Source: Phycisphaerae bacterium
GTDB taxonomy: Bacteria > Planctomycetota > Phycisphaerae > UBA1845
Length of the DNA: 32,304 nucleotides
Direction: 5' to 3'
Assembly (NCBI GenBank): GCA_029260135.1
Contig: JAJDDV010000213.1
Span: 1 to 32,304 of the forward strand
The notes beneath the pieces were generated by a model that did no database searches, was not told the DNA's origin, and worked only from the letters and a program-made list of their open reading frames with translations. A program made the position numbers and the translations under genes. Positions 1 to 7,715 of the stretch are shown one piece after another. Each line of letters opens with the position of its first letter. The first letter of the stretch is position 1.

Positions 1-2
1 CG

Positions 3-2465
3 CTGTTTGAGGCGTTCAAGGCGGCGTTGCGAAGTAACTGTGTCACGATTTCCGCGGATGGGGCGATCTCGGTGATTTCGCCGGGGAATCTGTGGCGCAT
101 TGTCGATCCCGGTCAGATCTTCACCGTGTCGGCGGAGAGCGGCTCGTTGAAGCTGTACGAGAATCGCGGGGCGAGTATGGACGCCGTCTGGGGCGACTAC
201 AACAACGATGGGTGTTTGGACCTGTACGTTGTGAAATGGGGTTGGAATGTTCTGTATCGAGCGAACGGGGACGGGACGTTTTCCGACGTGTCGGAGGAAG
301 CCGGTGTTGGAGACAAGGGGAACGGCAACGCGGCGATCTGGTTCGATTACAATGACGACGGGCAGCTCGATCTGTATGTGGGAAACTATTTTCGCAACGT
401 ACATTTGTGGAGTTTGAAAGACGCGCATCAGATGCACGAGAGTTTTGAGACGGCGCGCGACGCGGGGCCCAACGTTCTCTATCGAAACAACGGCGATGGG
501 ACGTTTACCGATGTCAGTGCGTCGATGGGTGTGGACGACACGGGTTGGACGCTTGATTGCGGTGTGGCGGATTATGATAACGACGGCGATCTGGACCTCG
601 TCAATGCGAACGACTTCGGGCAGGATCGCGTGTTTCGGGTGAATGCGGACGGGACGTTCACCAACGTTACGGATCACGTCATCGGGTGGGACACGAATAA
701 GGGGATGAACGTCGAGTTCGGCGATTACAACAATGACGGTTGGCTTGATCTGTATATCACGAATATCTGGACGAAGGAGTACGTGCGGGAGGGGAACCAA
801 CTCTATCGCAACATGGGTGACGGGACATTCAGCGATATTTCGTTCGAGGCGAATGTCTATGATGCGGGTTGGTGCTGGGCGGGGCGGTTTTGGGATTACG
901 ACAATGATGGTGACCTCGATCTGATGGTGGCCAATGGTTACATCTCGGGCGATCGGAGCTACGAGTATTTCACCGATCTGGCGATGACGGTGACGAAGCC
1001 AAAGTTCAACCCGCGCGACGCCAATATGTGGCCTGAGCTGGGGGAGAAGTCGTTTGCTGGTTATGAACCGTCGCGTGTGTGGCGCAATGACGGGAGCGAG
1101 GTGTTTCATGAGGTGGCTGAGGCGCTGGGCCTGGCCGACACGCGGGACGGGCGCGGGCTGGCGATTGCGGACTATGACAACGATGGCGACCTGGACGTCT
1201 ACATTTCGAATCAAGGGCAGGACGGCGTTCTCTATCGCAATGACATCGGCCATAAGAACAACTGGTTGCAGGTGGAGTTGACGGGCACGCACTGTAATCG
1301 AGACGCGATTGGCACTCGGGTGAAGGTGACGGCTGGGGATCTGTCGCAGATTCGGGAGTTGGATGGGGGTAACGGCGATCACAGTCAGTGTCCGTATCGG
1401 ATGCATTTCGGATTGGGGGGACGTGGTCAGGCGGATGTTGTCGAGGTTCGTTGGCCTACGGGGTATGTGGAGCGGTTTGAGGACGTTGGTGTGAACCGCC
1501 TGTTGCGGTACACGGAGCATACACCGAAGGCGTTTCGGGAGCAGCGGCAGCGGTTCAAGGAGGCGCAGGTCGAGGCGCTGAGGCTGGAGGTCGAGCGTGA
1601 GACGAGGACGAGCCTGGAAGCGGAGGCTGTGCCTGGTGAGGCCGGGGCGTCTGTGGATTGGCGTGAGGTTCAGACCTTTAGAAGGGCGTTTCACCGGTTC
1701 GAGAAGGCGATCGAGCAGGACGCTGAGAATGCGGCGTTGCGTTTTGAGTTTGCGGGGGTTCTTGACGGCCATGGTCGACGCGACGCGGCGCTGGATCAGT
1801 TGGAGCGGGCCATCGAGTTGGAACCGGCATCGATGGTGTATTCGAACACGTATCGGTTGTTTGTTCGGCGATATGGTCACGCGTTCTTTGACCGCTCGAT
1901 TCGGTTTTTCGAGGCGTTGGTTGAGGCTCATCCGGATTCGGTCATGCCGCGGTTGAACAAGGCGCTGGCGTATGTGGACAAGATGCCTTATCCGAAGCTG
2001 GGAATCGTGAGCCAAGGGAAACTGTCGAACAAATCGCTTCGGGAGCTCAATGTGGTTCTCAAGATCGCTCCGACCTGTTGGGCGGCGAAGTTCGTCCGGG
2101 GGATGAACCATCTGCACTGGCCTCGCAAGCTGCTGCACGCGCCGCTGGCGATCAAGGACTTTAGCGAGTTGATCGACATGCAGAAGGGGTTTGCGCCGAA
2201 GAGGAAGCGGGATCACTTCGCGTTGGCTTATGCATGCCTTGGGGATGCGTATGTGAAGAACCGCGATCTGGGTCTGGAGGCGAACCTTGCCAAGGCCCGG
2301 GAAGCGTGGGAGACAGGTCTTGCGGCGTATCCGTCGTCGGCGGATTTGCGGCGGCGTCTCGATCTACTGAATGAGGGCGGCGAGCGCGTCATCGAGTTTG
2401 TGCGTCAGTTGCGCGGACTTGAGGATCCGGTTGACACGGATCTTGTCAGTGTGTGGGTCGATTGA
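3..2465 (+). CDS. VCBS/FG-GAP - ASPIC/UnbV - TPR protein (CRTAC1-like), 5'-truncated
   Basis: The reading frame is open to the left edge, so the true start and any signal peptide lie outside the window; the TTG at 27 is only an internal codon. Six VCBS/FG-GAP calcium-loop repeats of the form D-Y-[DN]-[ND]-D-G-x-L-D-[LV] lie near 187, 346, 571, 724, 895 and 1171, which predicts a beta-propeller. An ASPIC/UnbV domain follows at about 1258-1521 (NNWLQVEL through VRWPTGYVERF). The C-terminal third (about 1660-2370) is helical and TPR-like (DAALDQLERAIELEP). Proteins of this family are secreted or cell-surface; their ligand and biochemical role are not established. The gene sits 13 nt upstream of a second VCBS/ASPIC gene and is probably cotranscribed with it. 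Domain order here is propeller first and TPR last. The domain calls are firm; no specific function can be given. Confidence 0.88.
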   Translation: MFEAFKAALRSNCVTISADGAISVISPGNLWRIVDPGQIFTVSAESGSLKLYENRGASMDAVWGDYNNDGCLDLYVVKWGWNVLYRANGDGTFSDVSEEAGVGDKGNGNAAIWFDYNDDGQLDLYVGNYFRNVHLWSLKDAHQMHESFETARDAGPNVLYRNNGDGTFTDVSASMGVDDTGWTLDCGVADYDNDGDLDLVNANDFGQDRVFRVNADGTFTNVTDHVIGWDTNKGMNVEFGDYNNDGWLDLYITNIWTKEYVREGNQLYRNMGDGTFSDISFEANVYDAGWCWAGRFWDYDNDGDLDLMVANGYISGDRSYEYFTDLAMTVTKPKFNPRDANMWPELGEKSFAGYEPSRVWRNDGSEVFHEVAEALGLADTRDGRGLAIADYDNDGDLDVYISNQGQDGVLYRNDIGHKNNWLQVELTGTHCNRDAIGTRVKVTAGDLSQIRELDGGNGDHSQCPYRMHFGLGGRGQADVVEVRWPTGYVERFEDVGVNRLLRYTEHTPKAFREQRQRFKEAQVEALRLEVERETRTSLEAEAVPGEAGASVDWREVQTFRRAFHRFEKAIEQDAENAALRFEFAGVLDGHGRRDAALDQLERAIELEPASMVYSNTYRLFVRRYGHAFFDRSIRFFEALVEAHPDSVMPRLNKALAYVDKMPYPKLGIVSQGKLSNKSLRELNVVLKIAPTCWAAKFVRGMNHLHWPRKLLHAPLAIKDFSELIDMQKGFAPKRKRDHFALAYACLGDAYVKNRDLGLEANLAKAREAWETGLAAYPSSADLRRRLDLLNEGGERVIEFVRQLRGLEDPVDTDLVSVWVD

Positions 2466-2466
2466 T

Positions 2467-2470
2467 GGAG
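2467..2470 (+). promoter_or_regulatory. Shine-Dalgarno GGAG that sets a TTG start at 2479
   Basis: GGAG lies 8 nt before TTG 2479. It is the only well-placed ribosome binding site near the start of the second VCBS/ASPIC gene. Using it yields a clean signal peptide and removes a long overlap with the upstream gene that starts further left would create. Confidence 0.5.
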
Positions 2471-2478
2471 AAGCGAAG

Positions 2479-5400
2479 TTGGTCGGATTCGATTGGGTGA
2501 GAGTGGGCGTCGCTTCGCTTGTATTCAGCCTGTGCGCGTGGTGTGTTGCGGCGCCGTCGGCGGGTGATGTGAGGGGATCGGCGGAGCTGCGTCAGCGACG
2601 CCTGATTGGCAAGGCGTGGTACGAGAACGACAAGTTCAAAGAGGCGGCGGCGGAGTTTCGGCGCTGCATTGAACTTGCGCCGGGGGAGGCGGCTGACCTC
2701 TTCAACCTCGGGCTGACGTTGCTTCGCGCGAAGGATTATGATGGGGCGCTTGGGACGTTGGATATTGCGGAATCGCTCGATCCTGAACTTCTGGCGGTTC
2801 ATTACCTTCGAGGGATTATTCGTAAGCGACAGATTCAGACAGAGGAGGCGGTTGCGCATCTCGAGCGGGTCCTTGCGGGTGATCCGACGTGTCGCGGGGC
2901 CTATTACAATGTCGGAATCTGCTACAAGCGGTTGGAACGATATGACGATGCGATCCGGGTCTTTCGGCGGGCGGCGGAATTGCACGCGACGGACCCGAGT
3001 ACGCAGTATCAGCTTTTGACGTTGTATCGTCGCACGGGTGACGTCGAGCGGTTCGAGCGTCACAAGGAGCTGTACGATCGCGTCAAGCACACGGTGGCTG
3101 ATTGGGAGAAGACACCGGAGGCACTCGAGCGGAGCAAGTACACGCACGTCATTGTCCCGCCGCGCATGGCGGGGGCGTCGGGGCCGCAGAGGGATGTACG
3201 GTTGCGGTTCGTGAATGTGACGAAGGCGTCGGGGATGTTCGAGAGCCGTCGAGGAACGGACGATCCTCCGCGCAGAGAGGCTGTGAATCCGCCCGGTGCC
3301 GGAGATACAGCCGAACGATTTCGGGATTACCATGTGCCTCGCTTCGGTGGCGCCGTTGTTCTTGCGGACTGTGACGGAGATGGGGATCTCGACCTTTACG
3401 GTGTCAACTGCGGGACGGTGCCGAATCGCCTGTATCGAAACAACGGTCACGGGTCGTTCGAGGAAGTGAGTGAGTCTACGGGTGTTGCGGATACCGGGTT
3501 CGGTAAGGATGCAGTCTTCGGCGACTATGACAACGATGGGCATCTGGACCTTTACGTTGTGAACCATGGCGCCAATGTTCTTTATCACAATCGCGGGGAC
3601 GGCACTTTTGAGGATGTATCCACGTCGTCCCGCGTGGACGAACCTCAGTATGGTCGTGTCGGAATATTCCTAGACTACGACCACGACAATGATCTGGACC
3701 TGTTCGTCGGCAATGACCGGGATTTCTCGGTCCGTGAGGATGATACCGATGGTGAGGGCGCGGGGATCCGATTCGCCGGTCAATCCGATACGTTGCTTCG
3801 CAACAACGGTCACGGCGTATTTTCCGACGAGACGGATGAGGCTGGGATTCTCGTGGCATTTGACCCCACCCAGGACGCTGCCTTCGCGGACTTCGACGGT
3901 GATTTGGATACGGACTTGTTCGTTGTGAATGAAGGAGCGCCGTCGCGATTGTTTCTCAACGCTCGCTTCGGCCGGTTTGAACTCGGCGGGGACTTTCCCG
4001 AGGAGATTCCGATCGACGCGCGCGCGACAGCCGCAGGCGATGTTGATCGAGACGGCGACATTGATCTGATCGTAGCGACGGGCGGGGGCGAGTTGCTGCT
4101 CTACTCCAACGATGGGAACGCTCGATTTCACGGACGTCGTCTGGGGTCTTCGACCGGGCGGCGCATTGACGGCATCGTTGTCACGGATCTCAATTACGAC
4201 GGATGGAGCGACCTACTCGTCTACGGAACATCGACGTTCGATCTGCTGATCGCTTCGTCAGGCAACACGTTCCGTGACATGACGGAGGCTGTCGGACTGG
4301 CGGCGTTTCAGCGATTCGATGTGGCCGACGTTGCCGTGGGCGATCTGGATGCGGACGGTGATCTAGACCTCGTTTTGCAGACACGCGAATACGGGCTGGT
4401 TCATCTGGAGAATCAGGCGTTATCACGCAATCACTGGCTGGCGTTGTCGCTGGTTGGCAAGAAGAGCAACCGCAACGGATACGGTGCGACGGTGGAGGTG
4501 GCCACGGGTGGACATTACCAGAAGCTGACGTTTCGTCGAAGCCCTGCGCATTTCGGGTTGGGAGAACTCGGGGCGGTGGATGTGGTTCGCGTGACTTGGC
4601 CTAACGGCGTGGTGCAGAACATCATTCAGCCGAAGATTGACCGGTCGTTGGCGATCCAAGAGGTTGTTCGCGTATCGGCTTCGTGCGGTTTCCTTTACGC
4701 GTTCAATGGGGGGCGATTCGAGCTTATCAACGAGATTCTCGGCGTGGGTCCGCTTGGTGTGCCGATGGCGCCGGGCGTTTTCCATCAGCCCGATTCGACC
4801 GAGCTGACGTTGATCGAGGGCGATCAGCTTCACGAGGTTGACGGGGCGTTCGAGCTACGTCTGACGGAGGAGCTTCGCGAGATCATGTTTGCGGATAAGG
4901 TTACGCTTCGCGTCATCGATCACCCTGCGGGATTGGAGATCGTTCCCAATGAGATGTTCACGGCGCCGCCGTTTCCGGAAGACCGGTTCTTTGCGGTGCG
5001 TGAGCGTCGCCCGGTGCTCAGGGCGGTGGACGATCGGGGCCACGATGTGAAGGAGCTGATTTCGCGTCGGGACGGTCGATTCCCGACATTTGAGATGACG
5101 CCGTATGAGGGGCTAGCCTCTGCTCATTCGTTGGTTCTTGATCTGGGCGATCTCTCCGGCGCAGCACGCATCCTGTTGTTCCTGGATGGGTGGATCCACT
5201 GGGCGGATTCGAGCGTGGTGATGGCTGTCGCTCAGGATCCCCGTTTCGCGTTTTCGCCGTTGCGGCTGGATGTTCGAGGCACCCAGGGTGACTGGGTGAC
5301 GGTCATCGCGTCGGTCGGTCTACCCACGAGTAAGGGAATCGTCGTGCCGGTCGAGCTGACGGGGATGTTTCCCACGGACGACTTCCAGGTCCGCTTGTCG

Positions 5401-5967
5401 ACGAGTCTCTGCGTCTACTTCGATCGGGTTTTTGTCGCGACGGACGACGTTCGTGTTGCGTGCAAAGTGACGGAACTTCCGGTGGCGTCGGCGGATTTGC
5501 ACTATCGTGGGTTTTCGAGCATGCGGCGTGATGAACTCGGCTTTGAGCGGTTTACCTACGAGACACTTACGCCGCTGGGAGCATGGAGTCCGCCGGAAGG
5601 ATTGTTCACTCGTTATGGCGACGTGGAGCTGTTGCTGAGCGAGGCCGACAACCGGTTTGTCATTTTCGGACCGGGTGACGAACTCACGTTACGCTTCGAT
5701 GCCCGTGGTCTTGGGGGCCTCGCGTCCGGGTGGCGTCGCGACTTCATCTTCTACGCGAATGGATGGGTCAAGGACGGCGACTTGAACACGAAGCACTCCG
5801 GGACGGTTCGACCGCTGCCGTTTCACGGGATGTCGGGGTATCCCTATGGGTCCTCCGAGCGGTATCCGGACACCGCGGAGCTTCGCGACTACCAGAGGCG
5901 GTTCAACACGCGTCCGGCTCGCGCAACGGTGGGATCGCTGGGTCCGGAGTTGCACGGGCGACGCTGA
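2479..5967 (+). CDS. Secreted TPR - VCBS/FG-GAP - ASPIC/UnbV protein with unassigned C-terminal region (CRTAC1-like)
   Basis: This 1162-residue protein starts at TTG 2479 behind GGAG. An upstream in-frame extension would overlap gene 1 and precede the hydrophobic segment, so I rejected it. Residues about 6-28 form a signal peptide (VASLVFSLCAWCVAAPSA). TPRs occupy about 48-200 (EAAAEFRRCIELAPGEAADL; CRGAYYNVGICYKRLERYDD). Seven VCBS/FG-GAP loops begin near nt 3364, 3517, 3667, 3886, 4036, 4183 and 4339, followed by ASPIC/UnbV at about 4428-4665 (NHWLALSLVGKKSNRNGYG; VVRVTWPNGVVQ). The last roughly 430 residues, from SCGFLYAFNGG onward, form an additional region ending in a conserved-looking SGYPYGSSERYPD segment; I cannot assign it to a named domain. 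The protein is probably exported and calcium-binding, perhaps a surface scaffold. Its domain order is partly the reverse of its neighbour's. Confidence 0.85.
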   Translation: MVGFDWVRVGVASLVFSLCAWCVAAPSAGDVRGSAELRQRRLIGKAWYENDKFKEAAAEFRRCIELAPGEAADLFNLGLTLLRAKDYDGALGTLDIAESLDPELLAVHYLRGIIRKRQIQTEEAVAHLERVLAGDPTCRGAYYNVGICYKRLERYDDAIRVFRRAAELHATDPSTQYQLLTLYRRTGDVERFERHKELYDRVKHTVADWEKTPEALERSKYTHVIVPPRMAGASGPQRDVRLRFVNVTKASGMFESRRGTDDPPRREAVNPPGAGDTAERFRDYHVPRFGGAVVLADCDGDGDLDLYGVNCGTVPNRLYRNNGHGSFEEVSESTGVADTGFGKDAVFGDYDNDGHLDLYVVNHGANVLYHNRGDGTFEDVSTSSRVDEPQYGRVGIFLDYDHDNDLDLFVGNDRDFSVREDDTDGEGAGIRFAGQSDTLLRNNGHGVFSDETDEAGILVAFDPTQDAAFADFDGDLDTDLFVVNEGAPSRLFLNARFGRFELGGDFPEEIPIDARATAAGDVDRDGDIDLIVATGGGELLLYSNDGNARFHGRRLGSSTGRRIDGIVVTDLNYDGWSDLLVYGTSTFDLLIASSGNTFRDMTEAVGLAAFQRFDVADVAVGDLDADGDLDLVLQTREYGLVHLENQALSRNHWLALSLVGKKSNRNGYGATVEVATGGHYQKLTFRRSPAHFGLGELGAVDVVRVTWPNGVVQNIIQPKIDRSLAIQEVVRVSASCGFLYAFNGGRFELINEILGVGPLGVPMAPGVFHQPDSTELTLIEGDQLHEVDGAFELRLTEELREIMFADKVTLRVIDHPAGLEIVPNEMFTAPPFPEDRFFAVRERRPVLRAVDDRGHDVKELISRRDGRFPTFEMTPYEGLASAHSLVLDLGDLSGAARILLFLDGWIHWADSSVVMAVAQDPRFAFSPLRLDVRGTQGDWVTVIASVGLPTSKGIVVPVELTGMFPTDDFQVRLSTSLCVYFDRVFVATDDVRVACKVTELPVASADLHYRGFSSMRRDELGFERFTYETLTPLGAWSPPEGLFTRYGDVELLLSEADNRFVIFGPGDELTLRFDARGLGGLASGWRRDFIFYANGWVKDGDLNTKHSGTVRPLPFHGMSGYPYGSSERYPDTAELRDYQRRFNTRPARATVGSLGPELHGRR

Positions 5968-5990
5968 TGGCGATCGGGCGATTTCGCGTG

Positions 5991-6917
5991 TCAGGGCTTC
6001 TTCTTGTCCTTCTTGCTCTTGGGTAGAAGACCGCCCAGGCCCTTCTCGAGTTTATTGCCGACGTCCCCGAGTCCTTCGCCGAGCTTCTTGCCGCCTTCAC
6101 CGACGCCGCCGAGGAGTTCCTTGCCGAGTTCGCCGACGGCCCGGACCTGACCGTCGACGATCGTCGTTACGTCGCCGACGATTTCAACTGTGGTTCCGCC
6201 GAGACCTTTGAGGCCTGCGAGACCAGAAGTCAGTTCTCTGGTGATGTCTTTGGGCAGGAGGCTTCCGCCCTTGTTGGCCACTGAGGTGAGGATGGCCTTG
6301 AGGAGTATGCCCGTCAACTCGGCCAGTTCGATACCGTTGGGGTTCTGAGAACCTACATTTCGTAGATCGATGCGCTCGATCTTCAGCGGTACGCGGGTCA
6401 ACGCACCGCCGACCGGAAGAAGATCCACTTGAACGTCAATGCCCTCGAGGGCTACGTGCTGGATAACGAACTTTTTGCCCTCACTCTCCTGCGGTGTGGG
6501 CGTTTTCTCCTGGGACTCGAACTTCTTGAGGCCGTCGAGGATGACCTGGTAGTTGGCTTTGCCTCGCTTGCGCTGGAGGTTGAGGCTGATTTTGGTCAGG
6601 ATCAACTCGGGAACCACGACTCTTTCTTCCATGAGCGACCCGAGCGAAACGGCGATCCGGCCTTGGCCGAGCTGGAGGAAGTGAGGCGTGTCGAAGCCAT
6701 CGGGATTCTCGACCTGTAGTTCGGTCATCGCTGCGTTGCCGGAAAGCATGCCAATGTCCATGCCGCCGAGCGTGGTGACAACACCTAGCGCGTAGGTTGC
6801 TCCGGTTTCAATGCCGATTTTGGCCAGGCGGTCGATCCAAAGGCAGCCCGCTCCGACGAGAAGGACGAGGGCGAGAATCGCCGCTAGAACGATCGACTTG
6901 ACGCGTTTCATACTCAT
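5991..6917 (-). CDS. AsmA-like, N-terminally anchored periplasmic protein
   Basis: This 308-residue protein has one N-terminal membrane anchor (residues about 7-25, IVLAAILALVLLVGAGCLW) and a long beta-rich body. Phrases such as LQVENPDGFDTPHFLQLGQGRIAVSLGSL, split here as LQVENPDGFDTPHFL and LGQGRIAVSLGSL, resemble AsmA/DUF748-type proteins of the bridge-like lipid transfer class. It is far shorter than E. coli AsmA. The last 60 residues are a Gly-rich, amphipathic repeat (GELGKELLGGVGEGGKKLGE) ending in a lysine tail, which is unusual. The start is ATG 6917 with AGGA about 10 nt upstream; a second ATG at 6911 is possible. It is convergent with the preceding VCBS gene, 23 nt apart. A link to outer-membrane lipid or envelope homeostasis is inference. 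Confidence 0.7.
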   Translation of the reverse strand: MSMKRVKSIVLAAILALVLLVGAGCLWIDRLAKIGIETGATYALGVVTTLGGMDIGMLSGNAAMTELQVENPDGFDTPHFLQLGQGRIAVSLGSLMEERVVVPELILTKISLNLQRKRGKANYQVILDGLKKFESQEKTPTPQESEGKKFVIQHVALEGIDVQVDLLPVGGALTRVPLKIERIDLRNVGSQNPNGIELAELTGILLKAILTSVANKGGSLLPKDITRELTSGLAGLKGLGGTTVEIVGDVTTIVDGQVRAVGELGKELLGGVGEGGKKLGEGLGDVGNKLEKGLGGLLPKSKKDKKKP

Positions 6918-7715
6918 AGCCTACCCGTCCTTTCTTGACGCGCTGCGACGACTCCCGCCTCGCAGGAACACGCTCATCAAGAGCTACCGGACGGCTATCG
7001 TGCTGTCAAGACGGGTGGATGTTCTCACGGCGTGAAGGCGAAGATTCGTTTCGAGGGAGCGGGTCGGGTTGGCCGGTGACGCGTCTTGCCCGACGCCCGC
7101 CGGTTGGACGTGTTCGCTTGGTTCTTCCACTTCCCGCACGATCTTGAGATCGGGATTCCGGGAGAGGTCTATGATCGTGTCGGTCGGTCCCATGGACGTG
7201 GTCAGCTGTGCTACGACCGGGCGCGTGTGCGCGCCGCGATTGCGCGTGCATTCTGCTATCGGCACGTCGATGGTCGATCCGTAAGATTAAGTTACCTTTG
7301 TTTGTTTCTGGGGCGAGCGCCCAGCGTTTTTCCGTGCGAGCAAGCGCGCGCCGGTCAGCGCGACAAGTGACGGGCTATTGACGATCACGGCGTGACGGGG
7401 ACGGCAAGCTTCGGGTCTGGCAAGACGCAGTAGATGTCAACCATCTGGTTTGGATGTGCGGGTGGTTGGAACCGTTGTTAAGGCGCGCGCTCGAGCCTGG
7501 CGGAGAATCGCGAGGGCCAACCGCTACGGGGCCGGATCCGGGAGCGTGGACCCACCGTAGAGCGATGTGATCGTCGGTTCTTGTAACGGATGTTGCGGTG
7601 TTTGTGCCGTTGGCGGAGGATCGGGGGTGGCGGTATAGTCGTTCGCGGACCCCCGGTCACGTGGCGGGGGCGTGCGCGGAAGTTGTCACCCGGCCTACCT
7701 GGAGGAGCCAGTACC
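6918..7715. other. Intergenic region of about 800 nt between divergent genes
   Basis: No convincing gene is seen. Short open frames exist on both strands, but none has a Shine-Dalgarno sequence, recognisable domain or signal peptide. The region holds the promoter-side DNA of the AsmA-like gene (-) and of Tricorn 1 (+). Inside it are a weak terminator-like hairpin (GGGC-GAGC-GCCC, 7310-7322) followed by five T residues, and a likely promoter at 7610-7639. Confidence 0.6.
7610..7639 (+). promoter_or_regulatory. Candidate sigma70-type promoter of Tricorn homologue 1
   Basis: TTGGCG (7610-7615) and TATAGT (7634-7639) are separated by 18 nt and lie about 76 nt before the ATG. The -10 matches the consensus in five of six positions, the -35 in four of six. 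This was found by eye only. Confidence 0.35.

Noticed and set aside
2446..3588. Long open frame on the minus strand opposite the second VCBS/ASPIC gene
   Set aside because: It is a shadow of a GC-rich coding region: the opposite strand has clear domains and the product is Arg/Pro-rich without a motif.
6984..7265. 93-codon minus-strand frame in the 800-nt gap
   Set aside because: It starts with GTG without a Shine-Dalgarno sequence and shows no recognisable motif. Part of it reads protein-like, but support is too weak.
7310..7331. Hairpin GGGC-GAGC-GCCC followed by AGCG and T5, as an intrinsic terminator
   Set aside because: The stem is only 4-5 bp and no plus-strand gene lies upstream to be terminated.
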